From positions 1-5,656 of the forward strand of contig CALWNS010000061.1 of the NCBI GenBank assembly GCA_944382805.1: a stretch of DNA of 5,656 nt, in the 5' to 3' direction. Source of the stretch: an uncultured Gemmiger sp. GTDB lineage: Bacteria > Bacillota > Clostridia > Oscillospirales > Ruminococcaceae. A program made the position numbers and the translations under genes. Under the pieces are notes generated by a model. The model made no database searches, was not told where the DNA came from, and was given only the letters and a program-made list of their open reading frames with translations. This document shows positions 1 to 5,333 of this stretch, piece after piece. The first letter of the stretch is position 1; every line of letters starts with the position of its first letter.

Positions 1-893
1 ACGACCGCCTGCAGCGGGTCCACAAACAGCAGGATGACCACGCCCGGCAGCGCGCCCATATACATACCGAAAATGGGGATCAGGTTGGCGAAGGCCACCA
101 GCACGCTGAGCATGGGCGCGTAGCTCAGCCCCAGCACGCTCATGACCGCGCACAGCGCCAGGCCGATGATGGCCGAAGCCACGATCTTGCCAAAGAAAAA
201 GCCGGCAAAGGTCTGGTTGGCAAAGCGGCACAGGTCCAGCACCATGGTGGCCGCGCGGCGCGGCAAAAGCGCCCGCACCAGCACCCGCAGCTGCAGCAGC
301 AGGTGGTCCTTATCGGCCAGCATGAACAGGCTGCCGGCCAGCGCCACCACGATCTGCACCGCATAGGCGGCCAGGTTGCCCACCGCGCCGACCAGCCCCG
401 GCACCCCGCCGCTCAGCGTGGCCGAAAGGCTGGCCATCCACTGCTCGTAATCCTCCAGCGCTTCGATCAGCGGTTTCAGGCTGACGCCGTACCGCACCTC
501 CAGCCCGGCCAGCGTCCGCTGCAAAGCGGCGACCGAATCCGGCAGGCCGCGGAAAAAGGCGGTCACGCTGGCCACCACCTGCGGCACCACCAGCCAGACC
601 AGCAAAAACACCGCCAGGCCGGCCAGCACATAGGCCGCCAGGATGGCCGCCCAGCGCAGGCCGGGGCGGCCGCGGAACAAAAAGCGGTGCAGCGGGCGCA
701 CAAGGGTATCCAGCACATAGGCCAGCACCGCCGCCCAGCCGAACGGCGCGGCCAGGCGCAGCAGCGCGCCGGCCTGCGCCAGCAGCGCGCCCAGCTGGCT
801 GAGCACGATGACGCAGGCAATGCACAGGAAAGCCATGCCGAGCCAGTCCCGGATGGCGCTTGGTTTTTTGTCCAGCCAATGTTTGGGATTCAT
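1..893 (-). CDS. AI-2E family transporter, downstream paralog (3' end outside window)
   Basis: This is a polytopic inner-membrane protein of the AI-2E transporter family (PF01594), whose members export small molecules or ions; the substrate here cannot be read from sequence. The first 297 residues are visible and the rest of the C-terminal membrane domain lies beyond the left edge. The start is ATG at 893, with AGGAG (901-905) seven bases upstream. Hydrophobic segments lie near residues 18-38, 44-62, 82-110, 165-193 and 235-295. Family landmarks include LAYVLD (57-62), VVPQ (102-105), the FANQTF turn (224-229) and the NLIPIFG...GALPG signature (270-284). It aligns almost without gaps to the neighbouring gene at 975-2168, so the two are tandem paralogs. 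In the signature the usual proline after the glycine (IxGPYxG) is Met277. It is probably cotranscribed with the upstream paralog, unless the hairpin at 920-955 stops readthrough. Confidence 0.9.
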   Translation of the reverse strand, partial: MNPKHWLDKKPSAIRDWLGMAFLCIACVIVLSQLGALLAQAGALLRLAAPFGWAAVLAYVLDTLVRPLHRFLFRGRPGLRWAAILAAYVLAGLAVFLLVWLVVPQVVASVTAFFRGLPDSVAALQRTLAGLEVRYGVSLKPLIEALEDYEQWMASLSATLSGGVPGLVGAVGNLAAYAVQIVVALAGSLFMLADKDHLLLQLRVLVRALLPRRAATMVLDLCRFANQTFAGFFFGKIVASAIIGLALCAVMSVLGLSYAPMLSVLVAFANLIPIFGMYMGALPGVVILLFVDPLQAV

Positions 894-919
894 AGGGGCG
901 CTCCTGTTCCGCAAAAGGG

Positions 920-955
920 AAAAAACGCGGGCGCCGCCGCAGGGGTGGCCGCCCG
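920..955 (-). terminator. Possible intergenic terminator/attenuator between the two AI-2E genes
   Basis: Read on the minus strand, the arms CGGGCG (950-955) and CGCCCG (928-933) form a 6-bp stem that can gain further CC/GG pairs inside. The stem is followed, two bases later, by six Ts (A-run at 920-925 on the plus strand). It sits 20 bases after the stop of the upstream gene and before the ribosome binding site of the next. This is the layout of an intrinsic terminator or partial attenuator, though the stem is short and the loop large. It may instead be an mRNA processing or stabilising element. Confidence 0.4.
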
Positions 956-974
956 TTTCCGGGTACGGCGGTCT

Positions 975-2168
975 TTAGCCGGTTTCGCCGGGCTGGTCCC
1001 CCGCTTCCGGTTCCGGGGCCAGCGGGGTCTCGCCGCCGGTGGCGGGGTCCAGGCCGCGGGCGGTCAGGCCCGCGCCCACCGCCTGCTTGAGCAGCGCGGC
1101 CAGCACGGCAACGACCGGCACGCCGATGACCATGCCGGCAATGCCGAACAGCCCGCCGCCCACAACGATGGCCACCATGACCCACAGCCCGGAGATGCCG
1201 GTGGCCCCGCCCAGGATGCGCGGGGCGATAAAGTTGCCGTCGATTTGCTGGATGACCAAAATCAGGATGCAGAAGATCAGCGCCTGCAGCGGTTCGCCGC
1301 TGAGCAGCAGCAGCAGCGCGCTGGGCACCGCGCCGATATACGGCCCGGCGATGGGGATGATGTTGGTGACCGCCACCAGCACGGCGATCATGGGCGCATA
1401 GTTGAGCTGCAGGATCAGCATGGCGATGAAGGTTTCCACCCCCACGAACAGCGCGTCCAGCAGCTGGCCGCCAATGTAACCGCTGAAGGTGCGGTTGGCC
1501 AGCTGGAACACCGACTGGATGCCGGCCGCCGCGCGCGGCGGGAACAGCGCGCGCAGCAGCGCGCGGCAGGCTTTGAGCAGGGGTTCTTTTTCCGCCAGCA
1601 GGTAGATGCTGGCCGCCAGGCTGACCACCGCGTTGACCACGCGGCCGGCCGCCGCGCCGGCCCCGGCCGCCGCGGCGCTGGCCACGGCGGACATGGCGTT
1701 GCCCAGCGCGGTCTGGAACTGTTCGCCGGATTCCTCCAGGTGGGCGGTCAGGCCGGCGATCAGGTCGGTGCCGGCGTTGAAGCGGCCCAGCAGGTCGGTC
1801 AGGAACGCGGCCGTGTTATCCAGGTAAGCGGGCAGGGCGTTGACGAACATACTGATGCTCTGGATGAGCTGCGGCACGATCAGCCCGATGACGGCGGCCA
1901 GCACGGCGACGGCGGTCAGGTAGGCCAGCACGATGGCCGGCGCGCGTTTGCCGCGGAACAGTTTTTCGGCATAAAAGCGGGCGGGGATATCCAGCACATA
2001 GGCCAGCGCAATGCCGCCGGCAAACGGCGAAAGCGCCCCCAGCACCGCGCCCACGCCCCCGGCTGTGCCCGGCAGCGCGCCGATCACCAGCCAGATGACG
2101 GCGGCCGCGGCAAACAGATACAGCAGATCCCGCGCCGTGCGCGGGGTGCGGTCGAGCCAGTTTTTCAT
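975..2168 (-). CDS. AI-2E family transporter, upstream paralog (complete)
   Basis: A complete 397-residue member of the AI-2E family (PF01594), within the usual 350-400 residue range, predicted to be an integral cytoplasmic-membrane protein with about eight hydrophobic segments. Clear ones lie near residues 14-32, 40-58, 78-100, 160-192, 236-268, 282-308 and 328-362. Signatures include LAYVLD (55-60), IVPQ (97-100), ANRTFSGYIGGQ (224-235), the NIIPIAGPYIGAVPS block (269-283) and the C-terminal FGIAGMVIGVP (341-351). A loop-rich segment (about 105-160) separates the N- and C-terminal membrane bundles. The Pro/Glu-rich tail (371-397) is probably cytosolic. ATG at 2168 is chosen because GGAGGG (2174-2179) lies five bases upstream; the stop is TAA at 975. 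Some family members export autoinducer-2 and others move ions, so the substrate is unknown. It is transcribed away from the DUF523 operon and is the first gene of the paralog pair. Confidence 0.93.
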   Translation of the reverse strand: MKNWLDRTPRTARDLLYLFAAAAVIWLVIGALPGTAGGVGAVLGALSPFAGGIALAYVLDIPARFYAEKLFRGKRAPAIVLAYLTAVAVLAAVIGLIVPQLIQSISMFVNALPAYLDNTAAFLTDLLGRFNAGTDLIAGLTAHLEESGEQFQTALGNAMSAVASAAAAGAGAAAGRVVNAVVSLAASIYLLAEKEPLLKACRALLRALFPPRAAAGIQSVFQLANRTFSGYIGGQLLDALFVGVETFIAMLILQLNYAPMIAVLVAVTNIIPIAGPYIGAVPSALLLLLSGEPLQALIFCILILVIQQIDGNFIAPRILGGATGISGLWVMVAIVVGGGLFGIAGMVIGVPVVAVLAALLKQAVGAGLTARGLDPATGGETPLAPEPEAGDQPGETG

Positions 2169-2185
2169 GGTTTCCCTCCATACGA

Positions 2186-2206
2186 GCGGCGGGCCGGCCC
2201 CGCCGC
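2186..2206 (-). promoter_or_regulatory. GC stem-loop in the leader of the AI-2E gene
   Basis: A perfect 8-bp inverted repeat, GCGGCGGG (2186-2193) and CCCGCCGC (2199-2206), has a 5-base loop. On the minus strand it lies in the 5' leader of the gene starting at 2168, ending only six bases before the GGAGGG ribosome binding site. It could stabilise the mRNA or tune translation. Read on the plus strand it is followed by a T-rich stretch (2207-2222), so it might also block antisense readthrough from the left. Confidence 0.45.
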
Positions 2207-2215
2207 GTTCTTGCT

Positions 2216-2245
2216 TTGATTATTCCTTGCGATGTATGTTATAAT
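2216..2245 (+). promoter_or_regulatory. Extended -10 SigA promoter for the DUF523-patatin operon
   Basis: A perfect TATAAT -10 box (2240-2245) is preceded by the extended -10 dinucleotide TG (2237-2238, TGtTATAAT). TTGATT (2216-2221, 4 of 6 matches to TTGACA) stands 18 bases upstream. The predicted transcript starts near 2252, leaving a leader of about 45 bases before the ATG at 2297. This is the best rightward promoter in the 128-bp gap and the surroundings are notably AT-rich compared with the genes. Confidence 0.7.
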
Positions 2246-2255
2246 ACCCATACAT
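2232..2255. promoter_or_regulatory. Inverted repeat, candidate operator over the rightward promoter
   Basis: ATGTATG (2232-2238) and CATACAT (2249-2255) form a perfect 7-bp inverted repeat with a 10-base spacer that contains the TATAAT box. A dimeric repressor bound here would cover the -10 box and start site of the rightward promoter and the predicted start of the leftward one. No regulator gene is in the window, so the binding protein is unknown. Chance occurrence in an AT-rich spacer is possible. Confidence 0.35.
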
Positions 2256-2257
2256 TC

Positions 2258-2286
2258 ATCATACCACAGCTTTGTGCAGACAGAAA
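2258..2286 (-). promoter_or_regulatory. Weak candidate promoter for the AI-2E gene pair
   Basis: On the minus strand TATGAT (2258-2263, 5 of 6 to TATAAT) is preceded by TGG, an extended -10 arrangement. The -35 position 17 bases upstream (TTTCTG, 2281-2286) is poor. Transcription would start near 2251 and give a leader of about 80 bases including the GC stem-loop. It faces the rightward promoter, so the two start sites nearly coincide. This is a tentative assignment; other AT-rich hexamers on this strand are worse. Confidence 0.3.
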
Positions 2287-2296
2287 GGGATAATTT

Positions 2297-2758
2297 ATGA
2301 ACATTCTGGTCAGCAGCTGCCTGTTGGGGGCCGCGTGCAAGTATTCCGGCGGGGACAACGCCTGCCCCGCCCTGCTGGCCGCGCTGGCCGCCGGCGGGCA
2401 CACGCCGGTGCCGGTCTGCCCGGAGATATACGGCGGCCTGCCCACGCCGCGCCCGCCGGCCGAGCGCCGCGGCGCGCGGGTGGTGACCGCCGCCGGCGCC
2501 GACGTGACCGCCCAGTACGAAAAAGGGGCGGCCATCGCCGTACAGCTGGCCCGCGCGGCCGGCTGCCGGGCGGCCATCCTGAAAGCCAACAGCCCCAGCT
2601 GCGGCTGCGGGCAGATCTACGACGGCAGCTTTGCCCACCGCCTGGTCCCCGGCGACGGCGTGGCCGCCGCGGCCCTGCGCGAAGCCGGGCTGGCGGTCTA
2701 TACCGAGCAGGACGGCCCGGCCTGGCTGGCGGCGCTGCCGAAGGAGGAAGCAAAATGA
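2297..2758 (+). CDS. DUF523 family protein, likely TudS-type [4Fe-4S] thiouracil desulfidase
   Basis: A complete 153-residue DUF523 (YbbK-like) protein, the usual size for the single-domain family. The N-terminal SSCLLG...C.Y.GG pattern (residues 6-19), VCPEIYGGLPTPRPPAE (40-56), DVT (69-71) and SPSCGCGQIYDGSF (99-112) are hallmark blocks. Conserved Cys8, Cys41 and Cys102 are in the right places for the three-cysteine [4Fe-4S] site described for TudS enzymes. These enzymes belong to DUF523, remove sulfur from thiouracil or 4-thiouridine monophosphate, and are thought to act in nucleotide salvage. Glu43 and the serines around Cys102 lie where catalytic residues are expected. Cys14, Cys23 and Cys104 are additional cysteines. 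The protein is cytosolic, with no signal peptide. AAAGGGA (2284-2290) sits six bases before the ATG. It overlaps the next gene by four bases. Family assignment is firm; enzymatic activity is inferred. Confidence 0.92.
   Translation: MNILVSSCLLGAACKYSGGDNACPALLAALAAGGHTPVPVCPEIYGGLPTPRPPAERRGARVVTAAGADVTAQYEKGAAIAVQLARAAGCRAAILKANSPSCGCGQIYDGSFAHRLVPGDGVAAAALREAGLAVYTEQDGPAWLAALPKEEAK
2741..2747 (+). promoter_or_regulatory. Strong ribosome binding site deciding the patatin start
   Basis: AAGGAGG lies inside the last codons of the DUF523 gene, seven bases before the ATG at 2755. The patatin reading frame stays open upstream as far as 2272, but this site, the ATGA overlap and the start of family homology all fix 2755 as the true start. 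Confidence 0.85.
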
Positions 2759-3621
2759 GCAAAAAGCAATACCGCCTGGCCCTGGTGCTGGAGGGCGGCG
2801 CGGTGCGCGGCATCTACACGGCCGGCGTACTGGACGTGCTGATGAAGCACGGCGTGCAGGCGGACATGGTGATCGGCACGTCGGCCGGGTGCATCCACGG
2901 GGGCTGCTATGTGTCCGGCCAGGCCGGGCGCAGTATCCGCTATTACCGCAAATACCGCAAAAACCGGCACTTTATGGGCTTTTACTCGCTGCTGACCAGC
3001 GGCGAGATGGTGGGCCGCAAGTTCTGCTACGAGGACCTGCCCCTGCGGCTGGACCCGTTTGACGAAGCGGCATTTGAGGCTTCGCCCATAGACTTTTACG
3101 TTACGGTGACCAATGTCGAGACCGGGCAGGCCGAGCATATTTTGTGCGACGAACTGCGCGTGGGCGGCAAGATGGAACTGCTGCGGGCCGGGGCCTCGAT
3201 GCCTCTGTGCTCGCACATTGTGGAATACGGCGGGTGCAAGTACCTGGACGGCGGCGTGGCGGACAGCATCCCCTACCGCGCGGCGCTGGACCTGGGCGCG
3301 CAGCGCTGCCTGGCGGTGCTGACCCAGCCGGCCGGCTACTTAAAAAAAGACGGCAGTATGCTGCCGTTCCGCGCGGCGTACCGCCGGTACCCGAAGTTCG
3401 TGGAGGCGATGGCCCGCCGGCCGCTTGCCTACAACGCCCAGGTGGTGGAGGTGGAGCAGGCGGCGCGCCGCGGCGAAGCGTTTATGTTCCGGTCCTGCCG
3501 CAACACCGGCATCTCCCGCATGGAGCGCGACCCGGCTGTGATCGATGAGCAGTACGCCCTGGGCCGCGCCGACGCCGAAGCCGCCTGGCCCGCGCTGCAA
3601 GCGTGGCTAACGCAAGCATAA
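2755..3621 (+). CDS. Patatin-like phospholipase, YjjU-type
   Basis: A 288-residue patatin-domain (PF01734) serine hydrolase, predicted to act as a lipid acyl hydrolase; the native lipid is unknown. The oxyanion-hole motif GGAVRG is at residues 14-19. The nucleophile elbow GTSAG (41-45) gives Ser43, and DGG (165-167) gives the dyad partner Asp165, so the catalytic machinery is intact. The pattern LALVLEGGAVRGIYTAGVLDVL and the length match bacterial YjjU-like patatins. There is no signal peptide or transmembrane helix, so it is probably cytosolic or membrane-peripheral. The C-terminal third (after about residue 190) is rich in Arg and aromatic residues. The start overlaps the DUF523 stop as ATGA, implying translational coupling from the promoter at 2216-2245. 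A strong hairpin follows the stop by six bases, ending the operon. Confidence 0.93.
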   Translation: MSKKQYRLALVLEGGAVRGIYTAGVLDVLMKHGVQADMVIGTSAGCIHGGCYVSGQAGRSIRYYRKYRKNRHFMGFYSLLTSGEMVGRKFCYEDLPLRLDPFDEAAFEASPIDFYVTVTNVETGQAEHILCDELRVGGKMELLRAGASMPLCSHIVEYGGCKYLDGGVADSIPYRAALDLGAQRCLAVLTQPAGYLKKDGSMLPFRAAYRRYPKFVEAMARRPLAYNAQVVEVEQAARRGEAFMFRSCRNTGISRMERDPAVIDEQYALGRADAEAAWPALQAWLTQA

Positions 3622-3627
3622 ACCAAA

Positions 3628-3656
3628 CGCCCCGCCGGCGCAAAACCGGCGGGGCG
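3628..3656. terminator. Bidirectional intrinsic terminator between convergent genes
   Basis: CGCCCCGCCGG (3628-3638) and CCGGCGGGGCG (3646-3656) form a perfect 11-bp GC stem with a 7-base loop. An outer CAAGCA (3613-3618)/TGCTTG (3658-3663) pair could extend the structure. It begins six bases after the patatin stop and 13 bases after the citrate synthase stop on the other strand. T-rich stretches follow on each side (TTTGGTTT on the minus strand, TTGTTT on the plus strand), though neither is an uninterrupted T-tract. It very likely ends transcription from both directions. Confidence 0.85.
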
Positions 3657-3669
3657 CTGCTTGTTTGCG

Positions 3670-5043
3670 TCAGCGTTCTTCCAGCGGTATGTAGGGCTGT
3701 TCGCGGCCGACGTACTTGTAGGCGGGGCGGATGATGCGGTTGGCGAACTCGACCTCCTCCACGCGGTGGGCGCACCAGCCCGGCACGCGGGCGATGGCGA
3801 ACAGCGGGGTATACAGGTCCTCGCTGATGCCCAGCATCCGGTAGATCAGCCCGCTGAACAGATCCACGTTGGCGCAGGAGCGCGGGCGGTTGGGGTGTTC
3901 TTCGGCAATGACGGCTGGGGCCAGCTTTTCGATCAGGCAGAGCATCTCGTACTCCTCGTCATAGCCTTTCTCGTAGGCCAGGTGGCGGGCGTGGGTCTTA
4001 AGGATCTGCGCGCGCGGGTCGCTCAGCGTATACACCGCGTGGCCCATGCCGTAGATCAGCCCGCTGCCGTCGCCGGCCTGGCGGCGCAGGATGCGGCGCA
4101 GCAGTTCGCGCACCTCGCCTTCGTCCTGCGGGTCCTGCACCTGCTGCAAAATGTAGTCCAGCTGGCGCATGACCTTGAGGTTGGCGCCGCCGTGCTTGGG
4201 GCCTTTGAGCGCGCCGATGGCCGCCGAGATGGCGGCGTAGGTATCGGTGCCGGAGCTGGAAAGTACGCGCCAGGTAAAGGTGGAACAGTTGCCGCCGCCG
4301 TGGTCGGCGTGTACCAGCAGGCAGAGGTCGAGCAGGCGGGCCTCCTCGCGGGTGAACTTTTTGTCCGCGCGGTAGGTGGAAAGGATGTGCTCGGCCGTGC
4401 TCTGGCCCGGCGTGGGCAGGTGGAAGTACATACTGCCCCGGTCGTACACGCGGCGCTTGATCTGGTAGGCGTTGACCATCATGGTGGGCAGCTCAGCGAT
4501 CAGGTTGACGCTCTGGCGCAGGATATTGGGCAGGGAGTTGTCCTCGGCGTGTTCGTCGTAGCTGTACATGGCCAGCACGCTGCGGGCCATCTTGTTCATG
4601 ATGCTGGGCGAAGGCGAGTTGAGGATCATATCGTCGGCAAAGCCGCGGGGCAGTTCGCGGTGGCTTTCCAGCAGCTTGCGGAAGCGGGCGAACTGGTCGG
4701 CCGTGGGCAGGCTGCCGAACAGCAGCAGCCAGACGACCTCCTCGAACATAAAGCGGTCGTGGGCGTCGGCTTCGGCGGCCAGGGTATCGATATCGATGCC
4801 GCGGTAGACCAGGCGGCCCGGGATGGGCTTGACGGCGCCGTCCGGCTGCTTTTCGTAGCCGATGACGTTGGACACGTTGGTGATGCCGGCCAGCACGCCG
4901 GTGCCGTCGGCGTTGCGCAGGCCGCGCTTGACCCCCAGGCGGTCCGCTTCGTGCGGGTCCAGGTGGGCGTTATGCGCCAGGTATTCGCCGCACAGCAGCT
5001 CCAGTTCCTCCGGCTCCAGGGCCGGAACGTCGGGATAGTACAT
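3670..5043 (-). CDS. Citrate synthase, clostridial type
   Basis: A complete 457-residue citrate synthase (PF00285) that condenses oxaloacetate with acetyl-CoA to give citrate in the cytosol. The catalytic residues are present: His248 in HADHGGGN (245-252), His284 in GPKHGGAN, and Asp394 in ANVDLFSG. GMGHAVYTLSDPRA replaces the Gly-x-Gly-His-Arg-Val-Tyr pattern of the E. coli enzyme, with Ala where that has Arg; I believe this variant is common in Clostridia. The N-terminal 45 or so residues precede the usual core, making it longer than the roughly 370-430 residues of many bacterial forms. A 2-methylcitrate synthase role cannot be excluded from sequence, but the genes of that pathway are not visible. 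ATG at 5043 follows AAAGGGG (5052-5058) by eight bases. It is divergent from an aconitase-like hydratase, consistent with the oxidative TCA branch that feeds 2-oxoglutarate and glutamate. The stop is TGA at 3670. Confidence 0.95.
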   Translation of the reverse strand: MYYPDVPALEPEELELLCGEYLAHNAHLDPHEADRLGVKRGLRNADGTGVLAGITNVSNVIGYEKQPDGAVKPIPGRLVYRGIDIDTLAAEADAHDRFMFEEVVWLLLFGSLPTADQFARFRKLLESHRELPRGFADDMILNSPSPSIMNKMARSVLAMYSYDEHAEDNSLPNILRQSVNLIAELPTMMVNAYQIKRRVYDRGSMYFHLPTPGQSTAEHILSTYRADKKFTREEARLLDLCLLVHADHGGGNCSTFTWRVLSSSGTDTYAAISAAIGALKGPKHGGANLKVMRQLDYILQQVQDPQDEGEVRELLRRILRRQAGDGSGLIYGMGHAVYTLSDPRAQILKTHARHLAYEKGYDEEYEMLCLIEKLAPAVIAEEHPNRPRSCANVDLFSGLIYRMLGISEDLYTPLFAIARVPGWCAHRVEEVEFANRIIRPAYKYVGREQPYIPLEER

Positions 5044-5098
5044 CGGTCATTCCCCTTTCTTTGCCAATACCGCGGGCTGGCAGATCCCGTATGGGTTA

Positions 5099-5127
5099 AT
5101 TTTATCGAATCGAGGCGGCTTCGTCAA
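5099..5127 (-). promoter_or_regulatory. SigA-type promoter of the citrate synthase gene
   Basis: On the minus strand TTGACG (5122-5127) and TAAAAT (5099-5104) are separated by exactly 17 bases, each matching the consensus at five of six positions. Transcription should start near 5092, leaving a leader of about 50 bases before the ATG at 5043. This is a strong, conventional housekeeping promoter. Confidence 0.75.
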
Positions 5128-5135
5128 GCCCCGGC

Positions 5136-5182
5136 CTTAAATTAAGTAATTTTTGCTCATACGGCGCTTTATTTTATTAAGT
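5136..5182. promoter_or_regulatory. AT-rich palindrome and repeat between the divergent promoters
   Basis: CTTAA-A-TTAAG (5136-5146) is a perfect short palindrome, and ATTAAGT occurs at 5141-5147 and again at 5176-5182, 35 bases apart. A further ATTAAT lies at 5209-5214. All fall in the AT-rich stretch between the two back-to-back -35 boxes (5128-5222), where a regulator or curved-DNA element could control both genes. Such short AT motifs can arise by chance, so this is only a candidate site. Confidence 0.3.
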
Positions 5183-5222
5183 GGCTCGCCGACAAACGCC
5201 CGCATGACATTAATTGATTTCG

Positions 5223-5251
5223 TTGACAAGGGCCGCCAAAACGGGTATACT
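5223..5251 (+). promoter_or_regulatory. Near-perfect SigA promoter of the hydratase gene
   Basis: TTGACA (5223-5228), a perfect -35 box, is followed after exactly 17 bases by TATACT (5246-5251, five of six). The start site should be near 5258-5259, giving a leader of about 75 bases. It points away from the citrate synthase promoter, with 95 bases between the two -35 boxes. A second TATACA (5265-5270) downstream has no matching -35. Confidence 0.85.
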
Positions 5252-5275
5252 CGTGGTGATAGACTATACATCGGT

Positions 5276-5324
5276 AAAAGCTCGCAGCACACCCGGAGCG
5301 GCCGAGTTTTTTCGAAACGAAAGG
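5276..5324 (+). promoter_or_regulatory. Leader hairpins upstream of the hydratase: possible attenuator or RBS switch
   Basis: AAAAGCTCG (5276-5284) can pair with CGAGTTTTT (5303-5311), nine pairs including one G-T, around an 18-base loop that holds a smaller CCG-GAG-CGG hairpin (5293-5301). The T-tract (5307-5312) directly after the CGAG arm gives the look of an intrinsic terminator. The same T-tract can instead pair with the ribosome binding site region: TTTTTCG (5308-5314) with CGAAAGG (5318-5324), closing a 3-base loop over AAAGGAG (5320-5326). The two structures exclude each other. Regulation is inferred; no known riboswitch class was recognised in this short leader. Confidence 0.4.
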
Positions 5325-5333
5325 AGCAATTCC

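Noticed and set aside
303..2219. A 638-codon open frame on the plus strand across both AI-2E genes
   Set aside because: It is antisense to two well-recognised membrane proteins. Its product is a low-complexity mix of Gln, Ala, Gly, His and Arg with no family resemblance, the usual effect of GC-rich codon bias on the opposite strand.
2272..2754. Upstream in-frame extension of the patatin frame, giving a 449-residue protein
   Set aside because: The extension overlaps the whole DUF523 gene, is Arg/Pro/Gly-rich without homology, and the AAGGAGG site with ATGA overlap marks 2755 as the start.
3342..3348. Run of seven As in the patatin gene as a possible slippage site
   Set aside because: The frame continues through with the expected family length and ends at the terminator, so there is no sign that a frameshift is used or has occurred.
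3661..5145. A 494-codon open frame on the plus strand antisense to citrate synthase
   Set aside because: The citrate synthase on the minus strand has all catalytic motifs, whereas the antisense product is Ala/Gly/Val/Gln/His-rich without motifs and would begin in the terminator region. It is a GC-bias shadow.
5245..5269. GTATA/TATAC inverted repeat around the hydratase start site
   Set aside because: Only five bases per arm with a 15-base spacer, built from the -10 box itself; too weak to call an operator.
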